Of a stretch of DNA of 47,113 nt, positions 39,887-47,113 are shown in pieces (the stretch's first letter is position 1; the number at the start of each line of letters is the position of its first letter). The notes beneath the pieces were generated by a model, which saw only the letters and a list, made by a program, of their open reading frames with translations, had not been told where the DNA came from and searched no databases. This DNA is from an uncultured Coprococcus sp. (lineage in GTDB: Bacteria; Bacillota_A; Clostridia; Lachnospirales; Lachnospiraceae). The stretch spans positions 1 to 47,113 of the forward strand of contig CAAGAB010000120.1 of assembly GCA_900767685.1 (NCBI GenBank). The letters run 5' to 3'. Position numbers and translations under genes: made by a program.

Positions 39887-40901
39887 ATTTCTTCGACCTC
39901 CTGAGCAGAATGATAAAGAACGGACCTCCGACCACACTCATGATGATGGACGCCGACACCTCATATGGCGAGGCTATGGTTCTTCCCAATGTGTCCGCCA
40001 GCAGAAATGTAAATGCACCGAGCAGCGCGGAGAACGGAACCAGTGCCTTGTGGTCACTGCCAACCAGCAGCCTGCCGATGTGGGGAACTATGAGTCCAAG
40101 GAAGCTGACAACCCCCGCCACTGCCGTTGATATGCTCGCAAGCAGAACCGCTATGAGTGATATCACTATACGCATGGCATTTACATTTACACCGAGACTT
40201 CTGGCAGTCTTGTCCTCCAGCGCCAGAAGATTGCACATTCTCGTAAATATCAGTGCAAATATCAGACCCGCTATCACATACGGGGTAAGCGTCTTCACAT
40301 CATCCCATGTCTTCATGGTTATATTGCCATTTACTATCGCCGCAACTCCCGACATATTTCCGCCATTCATGGAGTTTAAGCCGCTTGAAAGTCCTGTGAA
40401 CATCGCATCCACAGCGACACCCACAAGTATGATGCGTAAGGGGCTTAAGCCGCCCTTCCATGACAGGCTGTACACAAGCACAAATGCCAGTACACCGCCC
40501 AGGAATGCGAACAGCGGAGTAAAGAAGAACAGCGATGGGGCAAATGCCGTTATGAGTACAGCGGCAAAGCTTGCACCACTGGATATGCCTATGATCCCCG
40601 GATCCGCCAGCGGATTCTTTAAAACCGCCTGGAACAGGACACCCGATACCGCAACCGCAGCACCCGCCAGCATGGATATGATGATTCTCGGGAATCTGAG
40701 ATCATATATTGTAGCCACAGTATCATCATACTCCACGAACAGCCCCTTTAGCAGCTCCGTGAAACTGACCTTGAGACTTCCTATATTCACCGCGGCAAAG
40801 AACAGTACCATCAGCAGCAATATCATAACTACAAATGCCACAGCCGCCTTCGCCGTCTTTCTCCTTTTTCTCGCTATATCATGTATCTGTAATTCTTCCA
40901 T
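39876..40901 (-). CDS. Heme/iron ABC transporter permease (FecCD family)
   Basis: 341 residues with about ten hydrophobic helices. Family marks include LRFPRIIISMLAGAAVAVSG, LKNPLADPGIIGISSGASF and SFLGLIVPHIGRLLVG. The homodimer would receive heme from the IsdE-like lipoprotein encoded upstream. It starts 242 nt after that gene, separated by a large folded element, although all other junctions in this part of the operon overlap or are short. Confidence 0.94.
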   Translation of the reverse strand: MEELQIHDIARKRRKTAKAAVAFVVMILLLMVLFFAAVNIGSLKVSFTELLKGLFVEYDDTVATIYDLRFPRIIISMLAGAAVAVSGVLFQAVLKNPLADPGIIGISSGASFAAVLITAFAPSLFFFTPLFAFLGGVLAFVLVYSLSWKGGLSPLRIILVGVAVDAMFTGLSSGLNSMNGGNMSGVAAIVNGNITMKTWDDVKTLTPYVIAGLIFALIFTRMCNLLALEDKTARSLGVNVNAMRIVISLIAVLLASISTAVAGVVSFLGLIVPHIGRLLVGSDHKALVPFSALLGAFTFLLADTLGRTIASPYEVSASIIMSVVGGPFFIILLRRSKKYGK

Positions 40902-40936
40902 ATCTTACCCACATCCTTTCGAATATTTGTCTTACA

Positions 40937-41137
40937 GGCAAGCGCGAAGTTCATAACCTGTGGTATGCAAGAGGTGTTTAGCATTACCAAATCAGGGGAA
41001 TACGCACCCGCCGGTACTTAGATGGCGCGTGAGCGGCATCTTTAGTACCGCTGCAGGGTAAGTTGAGCGAAAGCGACCCCTGATTGGCATGCTAAAGCAC
41101 CTCTGCATATAAGATGCATTATCGTTTCGCGCTTGCC
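40937..41137 (-). ncRNA. About 200-nt multi-stem element between the heme-binding protein and permease genes
   Basis: Nested inverted repeats: outer GGCAAGCGCGAA (40937-40948) with TTCGCGCTTGCC (41126-41137); a long imperfect stem pairing 40964-40998 with 41077-41109 (GAGGTG, TTTAGCAT and CCAA/ATCAGGGG blocks, with one-base bulges); and an inner stem CGGTACTTAGATG (41012-41024) with CATCTTTAGTACCG (41037-41050). A small GCGAAAGC hairpin and GGGT/ACCC pairing lie in the remaining arm. It resembles a folded RNA or a large palindromic repeat; no open frame fits it. Confidence 0.6.
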
Positions 41138-41143
41138 CATATT

Positions 41144-42292
41144 TTATTTATCCTCCGGGTACAACAGCGGCTGCAGCTCCTCAAGTGCCTGCGGATATTT
41201 GAAGTTGGCACTCATGCCGAAGTATTCGTACGAAAGGTCATATACCCTGCCATTCTTCACCGCATCAAAGTGCTGCCAGATATCATTTGTCTCAAAGTCC
41301 TCCTTGAACATCTCCACAACCTGATCCGGGAGTGCATGGGCGGCTCTGAGTATCACGTCCGGCTCCTTAGTCTTCATATCCTCCGTGTTCACCGTAAGGA
41401 ATTCCTCATCCGTATCAGAATACACATTCTCGCCTCCCGCAAGCTCCACCAGGCTGCCCACGTACGAGTTGGGCGTTGCTATGATATACGAGCCCGGAAG
41501 TCCCATGAGGATCAGAACCTTTGGATGACCCTTTCCCTCATTTTTCTTCTTGTAATCCGAATAGAACTCTGTAAATTCCTCCACCAGAGCATCCGCCTGC
41601 TCCTGCCTGTCAAATATCTCGCCAAGCTCCTGTATGGACTTGTACATTCCCGGAACACTTCTCAGGTTTAAGAACGCCCAGTCCGTATCTATAGCCTCAT
41701 ATTTTGGCTGAAGATCCGATTGAAGAGAAACCGGGCTGAGTATCCAGTCAGGATGAAGTGATGACACTATCTCCATGTCCGGACTCATGGCGGTTCCCAC
41801 AGTAGTCACGTCCTTGTATCTGTCCGGTATGGTTGAGATCGTGCTTGAACACACTCCCACAAGGTCAAGCTCAAGTCTGTCGCAAATGTCAGCAGTGGCT
41901 GGAGATGTTGCAATTATACGTGGCTGCCCGGACAGCGCCTGAACCTTCTCCTTTGCCGCCTCCACAGCAGCCTTCTCATCAGGGTCGTTTATCTGCAGCA
42001 GGGCTGCTGCATCCGAGTCGGAACTTCCAGATTTTTCAACCGTTTCTGATTCAGCCGCCTTGCTCTGGGATTCCGTTTTCTTTGAACCAGCCTTCGATTC
42101 ACCCTTAGACTCCGTCTGTGTGGTCACAGTTTCAGAACCATTCTGCGCTGCTTTTTTCGCCACCTGGGTCTGATCCACACAGCCTGAGCATGCCATGATG
42201 ACAGCCGCCGCAAGACAGACGGTGACGAGTCTCTTTGTAAATTCCCTTGTAGAGTTCTTTGTGAGTTTCTCTACAGGCTTACTCTTCGTCAT
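41144..42292 (-). CDS. isdE: IsdE-like heme-binding lipoprotein
   Basis: Extracytoplasmic substrate-binding protein of the heme ABC importer. 382 residues from the ATG at 42292, 8 nt behind GGAGG, overlapping the shp gene by 14 nt. A basic start and hydrophobic segment lead to CSGC (35-38), a slightly irregular lipobox with Cys38 as lipid site. A Ser/Glu/Lys-rich linker (about 45-95) precedes the PF01497-type domain, which begins PRIIATSPATADICDRLELD. It matches IsdE: GTAMSPDMEI places Met169 and the later AAHALP places His319 as candidate heme ligands, equivalent to the Met/His pair of IsdE and HtsA (inference). Confidence 0.9.
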   Translation of the reverse strand: MTKSKPVEKLTKNSTREFTKRLVTVCLAAAVIMACSGCVDQTQVAKKAAQNGSETVTTQTESKGESKAGSKKTESQSKAAESETVEKSGSSDSDAAALLQINDPDEKAAVEAAKEKVQALSGQPRIIATSPATADICDRLELDLVGVCSSTISTIPDRYKDVTTVGTAMSPDMEIVSSLHPDWILSPVSLQSDLQPKYEAIDTDWAFLNLRSVPGMYKSIQELGEIFDRQEQADALVEEFTEFYSDYKKKNEGKGHPKVLILMGLPGSYIIATPNSYVGSLVELAGGENVYSDTDEEFLTVNTEDMKTKEPDVILRAAHALPDQVVEMFKEDFETNDIWQHFDAVKNGRVYDLSYEYFGMSANFKYPQALEELQPLLYPEDK

Positions 42293-43280
42293 CGTCCTCA
42301 CCTCCCCAGCGTCTCCAGTTTCTGCGGAAGAAATATACCACCGCTGCAGTCACTCCTATCAGGATAAGCCCATCCACCGCAACCGCCAGTGCTATCTGAA
42401 ATACTCTGTTGCCACCAGACGATGCTGTATCATCATCTGAAGTGTCCGTGCCGGAGCCGGCCTTTGATGTACCGGCCGCTGTCGAGAGACTGAGTCCCTC
42501 AGCCTTGTTCACCTCTGGACTGTTTGAACTACCTGCTGCAGTCTCTGTAGATATCTGGCTTACATTATTCTGCAGCATGGTCTCTGTAGTCTTTGTTGTG
42601 GCAGCCGCTGACGCATTCTGACCGGCCGCTGTCTGAGCACCTGTGGCATCATCAGAATCTGTCTGAGCCTCTCCGCCATCCGTTCCCGACTGGCTCTGGC
42701 TGGCATCGGAACCAGACTGGGCCGTCACAATAGTGGCTGTCATGTCAGTCGTATTGCCCTCTGTAAAATCACTTGGATAAAGATAAAATATAACATCTCT
42801 CCCCATCGGTTCCACATACATAGAGCCTCTTACCACGCAGTTCTCAGACGGCACCTGAATAGTTATGTCTGCCGTAGCTCCGTTATTGTCACTGCCGCTT
42901 CCAGTCTGTCCCAGTGCCGGTGAGGACCAGTCAGAAGAGCCCGTAGTCTGAACCCAGAAACTGTGACCACTCGTATAATCCATGAGACTCATTCTTATAG
43001 TCAGATAATATTCTCCTGAATCCGTCACCTCAAGGATACCTGTAGGATACACACAGCCTTCTACCATTCCCTGCCCGGTCGCATAAGCTGCCTCACCTCC
43101 GGAATCCTCGATCACTCCGGTCACCGGATGCTTATAGCATCTGTTGATCGTGCAGGTATACACTGTTCCCGATGCCGCCTTTGCATTCACAGACGGAAAT
43201 GTCAGCACTACTGTGAGTATCATTGCCACCGCAGTAATCACCGCCCCAAACCTTTTATATAGTCTTCCTGACCTCATCAT
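42279..43280 (-). CDS. shp: Shp-type heme-binding surface protein
   Basis: 333 residues: signal peptide (to about 36), heme-binding Shp domain (about 37-185), long Ser/Thr/Ala/Gly-rich stalk, and a C-terminal membrane anchor (IALAVAVDGLILIGVTAAVVYFF in outline) with an RR/RW tail; no LPxTG. The domain is very close to streptococcal Shp: HPVTGVIEDSGGEAAY, GQGMVEG, MSLMDYTSG and RGSMYVEPMGRDVIFYL. Shp binds heme with two methionines; Met72 and Met154 or Met159 are the candidates here. It would take heme from the NEAT protein and pass it to the lipoprotein. Its ATG overlaps the NEAT gene stop by 4 nt. Confidence 0.92.
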   Translation of the reverse strand: MMRSGRLYKRFGAVITAVAMILTVVLTFPSVNAKAASGTVYTCTINRCYKHPVTGVIEDSGGEAAYATGQGMVEGCVYPTGILEVTDSGEYYLTIRMSLMDYTSGHSFWVQTTGSSDWSSPALGQTGSGSDNNGATADITIQVPSENCVVRGSMYVEPMGRDVIFYLYPSDFTEGNTTDMTATIVTAQSGSDASQSQSGTDGGEAQTDSDDATGAQTAAGQNASAAATTKTTETMLQNNVSQISTETAAGSSNSPEVNKAEGLSLSTAAGTSKAGSGTDTSDDDTASSGGNRVFQIALAVAVDGLILIGVTAAVVYFFRRNWRRWGGEDDDEE

Positions 43281-46075
43281 CTTTCATCTCCAGTTCTTCT
43301 TTTTCTCTTCTTCTGGGTTATCATATAAATGAACATGACCGCCTCCCCTACAAATATCAGGAGCAGCAGGATAGTATTCGCAGTAAGTTCGCTCTTGTGC
43401 GAAGTGTCAGCTGTGCCTGCAGCCGCTGTATCCACATCATCTGCAGCAAGAGATAAGCCCACGTTACTTCCTCCTGCCGAACCCGCTCCCAGAGTACCTA
43501 TATCGTTTAACACCCCTGTGGTTCCCAGCGTTCCTGAAAGACTGCTTGAACTGCCGCCAAGTTTACTGTTCTTACCTTTGCCTGTCAGAGCCGTACTTCC
43601 CAGCTTACTGTTGCCTGAAAGTCCTGAACTGCCCAGCTTACTGCTGCCCGAAAGCCCTGAACCTCCTCCCAGGCTTGAGCTGCCGCCAACCGTTGAACCG
43701 CCGCCTATCTTGGAGCCGCCGCCTGTCTGAGAACCGCCATTATTTGTGCTTCCACCTCCGTTGTTTGTATTTCCACCCGAACTATTCCTCTTATTAAACG
43801 CCGGATCATTCTGCGTTGTCTCCTTCAGAGAGCTCCAGTCCAGTTTCAGAAATACCGGCTGTGTACCCGTTCCAGCCGATATGGACTCCATGATAGGAAC
43901 AAACACCTGAAGTGGCACATAGCCATCCTTTACCGCTTCCGGAATCAGCGCAAATGTCACCTCGTACGGATAATCCGTTCCCAGTGAATCTGACAGCCTT
44001 TTGCCCGCACTGTCGGTCTGGTAACTGTCTATGGTTACGGCAGCCAGTGAGCCCTGCGGACTTCCGAATTTGTCAAGCGTATAACCTGTCTTGAAATACT
44101 TCAGCTTGCTGAGATATCCCTGCTTTCCGCTCACAGTGAGACCACTGAACTTCATAGTGATGTAATATTTGCCTTTTTTCACAGTAAGCTTCAAGGTGTG
44201 GTTGATTGCCGCATCAGACATGGATGCCGAGGTCTTATCTATCTTGACCATACTGCCGCTTATCGCATACACACCATCTGACAGCTTGCTTTTGTCCTGA
44301 GTGCTGTTACCTTTCTTTGCAAGACTATTTATAGCAGTATCAAGAGCTGTCACCTGGGCATCCACCGATGACTGCGTAGCAGTCTTGTCATTGTATATCT
44401 TCTGCGCCGCCTTTATGGCAGTCTTTAGGTTATCTATGGTAGACGATGTATACGTGTCTGTCTTTTTTGAGTATTTCTGCGCGCTTGCTATTTTACTTTT
44501 TAACGTGCTCTTATTCACTACAGCCTTCTTTATCAGCCCCTTTTCCGCATTCTTAAGCGCTGTAACCGCTGCATCCACATCATCCTGAGTTTTGTCCTCT
44601 GCAGCAAGTACACGCTTTGCATTGTTGACCGATATCTGAAGTGTGCTCAGGCTGTCTGTGGTATATGTGCTGGTCTTCTTAAGAAGCGACTCGGCCTTGT
44701 CAATCTCTGTGCTTAGAGCAGAGGTCTTTATGCCTTTCTTACCCACAAGTCCTGATATAGCTGAATTTAACGCTTTGACCGCAGCATCCACGGCAGCCTG
44801 ATCTGAGGCACTGTTATCATAGACACCCTGCGCATATGTCAGAATCGTGCTCAATGTATTCAGACTGCTCTGCGTGTAATCACTTGTCTTTGACACCGCC
44901 TTTTTTGCCCTGTTTATCGCATCCTCAAGAGACGACTTGTCTGCCGTTCCATTTTCTATCTGTACAGCCGCCATAGCCTTCTGCAGAAGGTTCACCTGTG
45001 CATCTATCTGCTCCTGTGTACTTGAAAGGCTGTCATGCACTGTCTGAGCTGACTCAATAGCTTTTGCAAGAGCCTGCCATGTATCGTCCGCTGACTCGCC
45101 CTGTTTAAGTTTCTTTGCATATTTTATCTGTTTTTCAAGTTTTGATATATCAATACTCTCGTCACGAATCTGTACCAGGCTTCCATCCGACCAATCCAGA
45201 TGAAGTCTTGCCTGCTGGGTTCCACACCCAGCTGCTATACTCTCCATAACAGGCACATACACCTGCAGCCATACTTCTGTATCCCCTATAGCAACTGGAA
45301 TTGAAATTTCTCTTGGATAGCTTGTTCCCCTCATGATGTCATCAGTTCCGAAATCAGGATCATTGAATTCGTCATATCCGGAGTAGGTGGACACAACATC
45401 TGCACTCACAAGCTTTTCATTTGCACCGGGAAGGCTGTCGGTATCTGTGTGATCAGGATAATACTTCAGCTGTCCCAGATATCCGGTGAACTGTGTGCCA
45501 TTGAGATCATTTGTAAGGGATACAAATCTCATGCCAAGTACAGCCTGACCATCCTTCACACGCACAGTGAGAGGTTTCTTCACCCGATTGCCAGCCCCGT
45601 CCGTGTCAGCCTCAAGAGCACCATCCGCCATTGAAAGCCTGCCCGGATCAGCAGCATTAACGATCTCAGCATTTATCTCATACAGACCATCTGCAAGCTC
45701 TGCCGTGCTAAGCTTTGTAAGTGCATCTATTGCCGCCTGCACACTCGCAGTCTGGGAATCCACCTGAGCCTGCACTGCATCCGCATCCGCATACACCCTG
45801 GACGCCGCCGCATACACCGCAGCCAGAGCATCCCACGTATACGAAGTGTATGTACCCATGCTGTCATTCAGTGCCTCTGCACGCTCAAGCTGTTTCTGAA
45901 GTTCCGCCTTATCTGCCGTCACATCCGCAAGTATCGCCTCCGCCGTCTGTCCGTCATAGGCCGATGCATCCGCCGCCCGGGCTGTCATATTTCCTGGAAT
46001 CACAGTCGTTCCAACCATACACGCCATAAGCCCTGCCGCTATCCTCAGTCTTATCTTCTTATATTTATATCTCAT
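43277..46075 (-). CDS. Shr-like surface protein with two NEAT domains and FIVAR-type repeats
   Basis: 932 residues from the ATG at 46075. Layout: signal peptide (to about 35); FIVAR-like helical repeat (about 45-120); NEAT domain 1 (about 125-290, from LADGLYEINAEIV to LHLDWS); four more FIVAR-like repeats (about 300-580) with the pattern AxxxYxxxxAxxxxVDxxxxxLxxA; NEAT domain 2 (about 590-765, LSDGVYAISGSMV to LKLDWS); Gly/Ser/Asn-rich repeats (about 775-880, GGGSK-like); one membrane helix and a KKRKRR tail. Both NEATs lack the usual YxxxY ligand motif and instead share MESIxAGxGTQ. Predicted first heme receptor, at the cell surface. Confidence 0.88.
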   Translation of the reverse strand: MRYKYKKIRLRIAAGLMACMVGTTVIPGNMTARAADASAYDGQTAEAILADVTADKAELQKQLERAEALNDSMGTYTSYTWDALAAVYAAASRVYADADAVQAQVDSQTASVQAAIDALTKLSTAELADGLYEINAEIVNAADPGRLSMADGALEADTDGAGNRVKKPLTVRVKDGQAVLGMRFVSLTNDLNGTQFTGYLGQLKYYPDHTDTDSLPGANEKLVSADVVSTYSGYDEFNDPDFGTDDIMRGTSYPREISIPVAIGDTEVWLQVYVPVMESIAAGCGTQQARLHLDWSDGSLVQIRDESIDISKLEKQIKYAKKLKQGESADDTWQALAKAIESAQTVHDSLSSTQEQIDAQVNLLQKAMAAVQIENGTADKSSLEDAINRAKKAVSKTSDYTQSSLNTLSTILTYAQGVYDNSASDQAAVDAAVKALNSAISGLVGKKGIKTSALSTEIDKAESLLKKTSTYTTDSLSTLQISVNNAKRVLAAEDKTQDDVDAAVTALKNAEKGLIKKAVVNKSTLKSKIASAQKYSKKTDTYTSSTIDNLKTAIKAAQKIYNDKTATQSSVDAQVTALDTAINSLAKKGNSTQDKSKLSDGVYAISGSMVKIDKTSASMSDAAINHTLKLTVKKGKYYITMKFSGLTVSGKQGYLSKLKYFKTGYTLDKFGSPQGSLAAVTIDSYQTDSAGKRLSDSLGTDYPYEVTFALIPEAVKDGYVPLQVFVPIMESISAGTGTQPVFLKLDWSSLKETTQNDPAFNKRNSSGGNTNNGGGSTNNGGSQTGGGSKIGGGSTVGGSSSLGGGSGLSGSSKLGSSGLSGNSKLGSTALTGKGKNSKLGGSSSSLSGTLGTTGVLNDIGTLGAGSAGGSNVGLSLAADDVDTAAAGTADTSHKSELTANTILLLLIFVGEAVMFIYMITQKKRKRRTGDER

Positions 46076-46110
46076 GGAAACCCGCATCCTTTCTGTATTA
46101 CACCTTTATA

Positions 46111-46163
46111 GTTAGTTCTACCTAACCATGTGCTAATATATCCTACGGGATATCCAGTGTCAA
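46111..46163 (-). promoter_or_regulatory. Promoter and 16-bp iron-box-like operator of the NEAT/heme operon
   Basis: On the minus strand, consensus -35 TTGACA (46158-46163), 17-bp spacer, -10 TATATT (46135-46140), 8 bp, then GTTAGGTAGAACTAAC (46111-46126). It differs at one base from the operator before the AraC-ABC-ECF operon and sits at the same distance from the -10 box. Confidence 0.82.
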
Positions 46164-46362
46164 TTCATTTTTTTGTTTTCGTCAAACGGATGCACGGATT
46201 GAAATATCAGAGATTTGCCCTAAATACAGGGTTTTTAGACGTGCCCGAACATTGGGGTGTCGCGTTTCGATGGTTATTTTCTTTGTGACAAAAAGATAAC
46301 TTTTATTAAAATCAGTATAGTTGAATATAAATAAGAATATGTTATTAGGATAGAAAAATTAG

Positions 46363-46391
46363 TTGTAATTTTCAATATTATTACATATAAT
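46363..46391 (+). promoter_or_regulatory. Promoter of the DUF3800 leader RNA
   Basis: -35 TTGTAA (46363-46368), 17-bp spacer, -10 TATAAT (46386-46391), giving a start near 46398. Between this and the divergent NEAT promoter (46164-46362) I see no gene, only a weak CCCT/AGGG hairpin near 46218-46231. Confidence 0.6.
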
Positions 46392-46397
46392 ATATAC

Positions 46398-46506
46398 ACA
46401 GATACGATTCTGGTATGTGTACGCACATTAAATTTTGGGCTGGTCGTAAGACCCGGGTCCACCAAGCGGCGGGTAAGACACCCGCCTTTTTTATACGGAG
46501 AAACAG
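46398..46506 (+). ncRNA. Structured leader RNA upstream of DUF3800 gene
   Basis: About 109 nt with three stems: ATGTG/CACAT closed by a TACG (UNCG-type) loop (46415-46428); GGTC/GACC closed by GTAA (GNRA-type, 46442-46453); and GGCGGGT/ACCCGCC with loop AAGAC (46468-46486) followed by six T, which is also an intrinsic terminator, 14 nt before the ATG. A family of 'DUF3800' RNA motifs upstream of such genes has been reported in comparative RNA surveys (Weinberg and colleagues); membership here is recalled, not tested. Confidence 0.6.
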
Positions 46507-47010
46507 ATGAAAGAATTAAGCATATTTGTTGATGAATCAGGAGATTTTGGTGAATACGATTATCGGACTCCATATTATATAATTTCTATGGTATTACATA
46601 ATCAAGATGTAGATATTACAGAAGATTTGAGAATACTAGAGAATGAACTACATAATATCGGCTGGTCACATCACTGTGTTCATGCGGGACCGGTAATAAG
46701 GTCAGAGGAAGAGTATCGTGGATATAGTTTGCTTGAGAGACAAAAAATATTGATGAAAATGATGACTTTCATTCGACATATAGATATACAGTTCAAGTCA
46801 ATATACATAGAAAAAAAACACATTGAAGATACGGTTGAGGCTACAGGAAAATTAAGCAAACAATTAGCAATATTTATCAGGAATAATTACCAGTACTTTT
46901 GTTCATATGATACAGTTAAGATATATTATGATAATGGACAGGTAGAAGTTACCAGAATACTGTCTTCGGTATTTAATGCATTATTAGAAAACGTTGAGTT
47001 GAGTCTGTGA
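46507..47010 (+). pseudogene. DUF3800 gene truncated by an insertion sequence
   Basis: 167 residues starting MKELSIFVDESGDFGEYDY, the DUF3800 N-terminal motif with its conserved Asp/Glu pair (an RNase H-like fold is suspected for the family). KIYYDNGQVEVTRILSSVF is the usual later segment. Homologues normally continue for some 50 or more residues with an ADL-type ending. Here the frame runs into the end of an IS256-type element after NVE and stops within 10 nt. The ribosome site GGAG lies 6 nt before the ATG. AT-rich and on the opposite strand to the heme operon. Function unknown; some DUF3800 genes sit near defence and mobile genes. Confidence 0.75.
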
Positions 47011-47046
47011 AAAGTTTTCTGTAAATAGGATTTAGAGGTCTTCTAT

Positions 47047-47073
47047 GATAAAATATTAAATCATAGGAGGCCT
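47047..47073 (+). promoter_or_regulatory. Hairpin sequestering the transposase ribosome site
   Basis: The stem extends beyond this core: 47036-47049 (AGGTCTTCTATGAT) pairs with 47060-47073 (ATCATAGGAGGCCT) through 14 bp including two G-U pairs, around a 10-nt AT loop. The AGGAGG at 47065-47070 is inside the right arm. Read-through mRNA from outside the element would be poorly translated. Confidence 0.6.
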
Positions 47074-47079
47074 TATTTT

Positions 47080-47113
47080 ATGGCAAGAGAAAAGAAACCA
47101 GTACACAAAGTAC
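47080..47113 (+). CDS. IS256-family transposase, first 11 codons only
   Basis: ATG at 47080 with TAGGAGG upstream; the visible residues MAREKKPVHKV match the start of IS256-type (Mutator-like, DDE) transposases common in Lachnospiraceae, as recalled. The rest is outside the window. Confidence 0.65.
   Translation, partial: MAREKKPVHKV

Larger units (their letters stand above)
47001..47113 (+). mobile_element. Left end of an IS256-family insertion sequence (partial)
   Basis: From about 47001 the sequence GAGTCTGTGAAAAG looks like the terminal repeat of IS256-family elements, and a transposase start follows 79 nt later. The other end lies beyond the window, so target duplication cannot be checked. 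Confidence 0.7.

Noticed and set aside
39880..40956. 358-codon plus-strand frame opposite the FecCD permease gene
   Set aside because: Low-complexity Ser/Thr/Pro-rich shadow of the permease gene, which has clear family motifs.
46274..46573. 99-codon minus-strand frame between the NEAT and DUF3800 promoters
   Set aside because: Covers the DUF3800 promoter, leader and start in antisense, with no ribosome site; AT-driven composition.

Overview
The window looks like a chromosomal segment of a Gram-positive gut anaerobe of the Lachnospiraceae (Coprococcus, Roseburia or Butyrivibrio type; inferred from family flavour, not proven). Supporting signs are moderate-to-low GC, strong AGGAGG ribosome sites, Firmicutes-type class II GalT, ECF transporters, and sortase-free surface proteins with a C-terminal membrane anchor. 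Nearly everything is on the minus strand. No tRNA, rRNA or CRISPR array was seen.

1-9.6 kb: a seven-gene polysaccharide operon read right to left from a good promoter at 9567-9595. In order it encodes a pyruvyl-transferase/MenD-like fusion, two GT2 glycosyltransferases, a Wzm/Wzt-type ABC exporter, a GlfT2-like galactofuranosyltransferase and UDP-galactopyranose mutase (cut by the window edge). Together they describe synthesis and export of a galactofuranose-containing glycan. 9.7-18.1 kb: Leloir galactose genes (galK, galT, and galE with its own promoter), a divergent AraC regulator, an AT-rich orphan gene, an iron-sulfur flavoprotein and a second AraC regulator. 18.4-21.9 kb: a long GH2 beta-galactosidase carrying in-frame tandem repeats, facing that second AraC gene. 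LacZ, GalK, GalT, GalE and Glf form a chain from lactose to galactofuranose. 22.3-25.9 kb: solo trpF, an AAA/DUF4143 ATPase with phased promoter repeats, and a TetR-GNAT pair with two operators placed on the promoter.

26-46 kb is an iron/heme uptake island made of two minus-strand operons. The right-hand operon (46075 to 34561) encodes a two-NEAT surface protein, Shp, an IsdE-like lipoprotein, a FecCD permease and its ATPase, then DUF454, a YgbA_NO protein and a CydDC-like ABC pair. The left-hand operon (33542 to 26025) encodes an AraC regulator, two ABC half-transporters and an ECF transporter (S, T and double ATPase). Both start with the same 16-bp palindrome (15 of 16 identical), placed exactly 8 bp downstream of the -10 box. 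This suggests one iron-responsive (DtxR/MtsR-like) repressor. Together the two operons rebuild the gene content of the streptococcal sia (shr-shp-siaABC...siaFGH) heme operon.

The most unusual non-coding items are a ~200-nt multi-stem element between the heme binding-protein and permease genes, a perfect 67-bp palindrome with neighbouring hairpins beside a 31-residue basic micro-ORF, and a promoter-driven structured leader upstream of a DUF3800 gene. That DUF3800 gene is cut short by the left end of an IS256-type element at the window edge.
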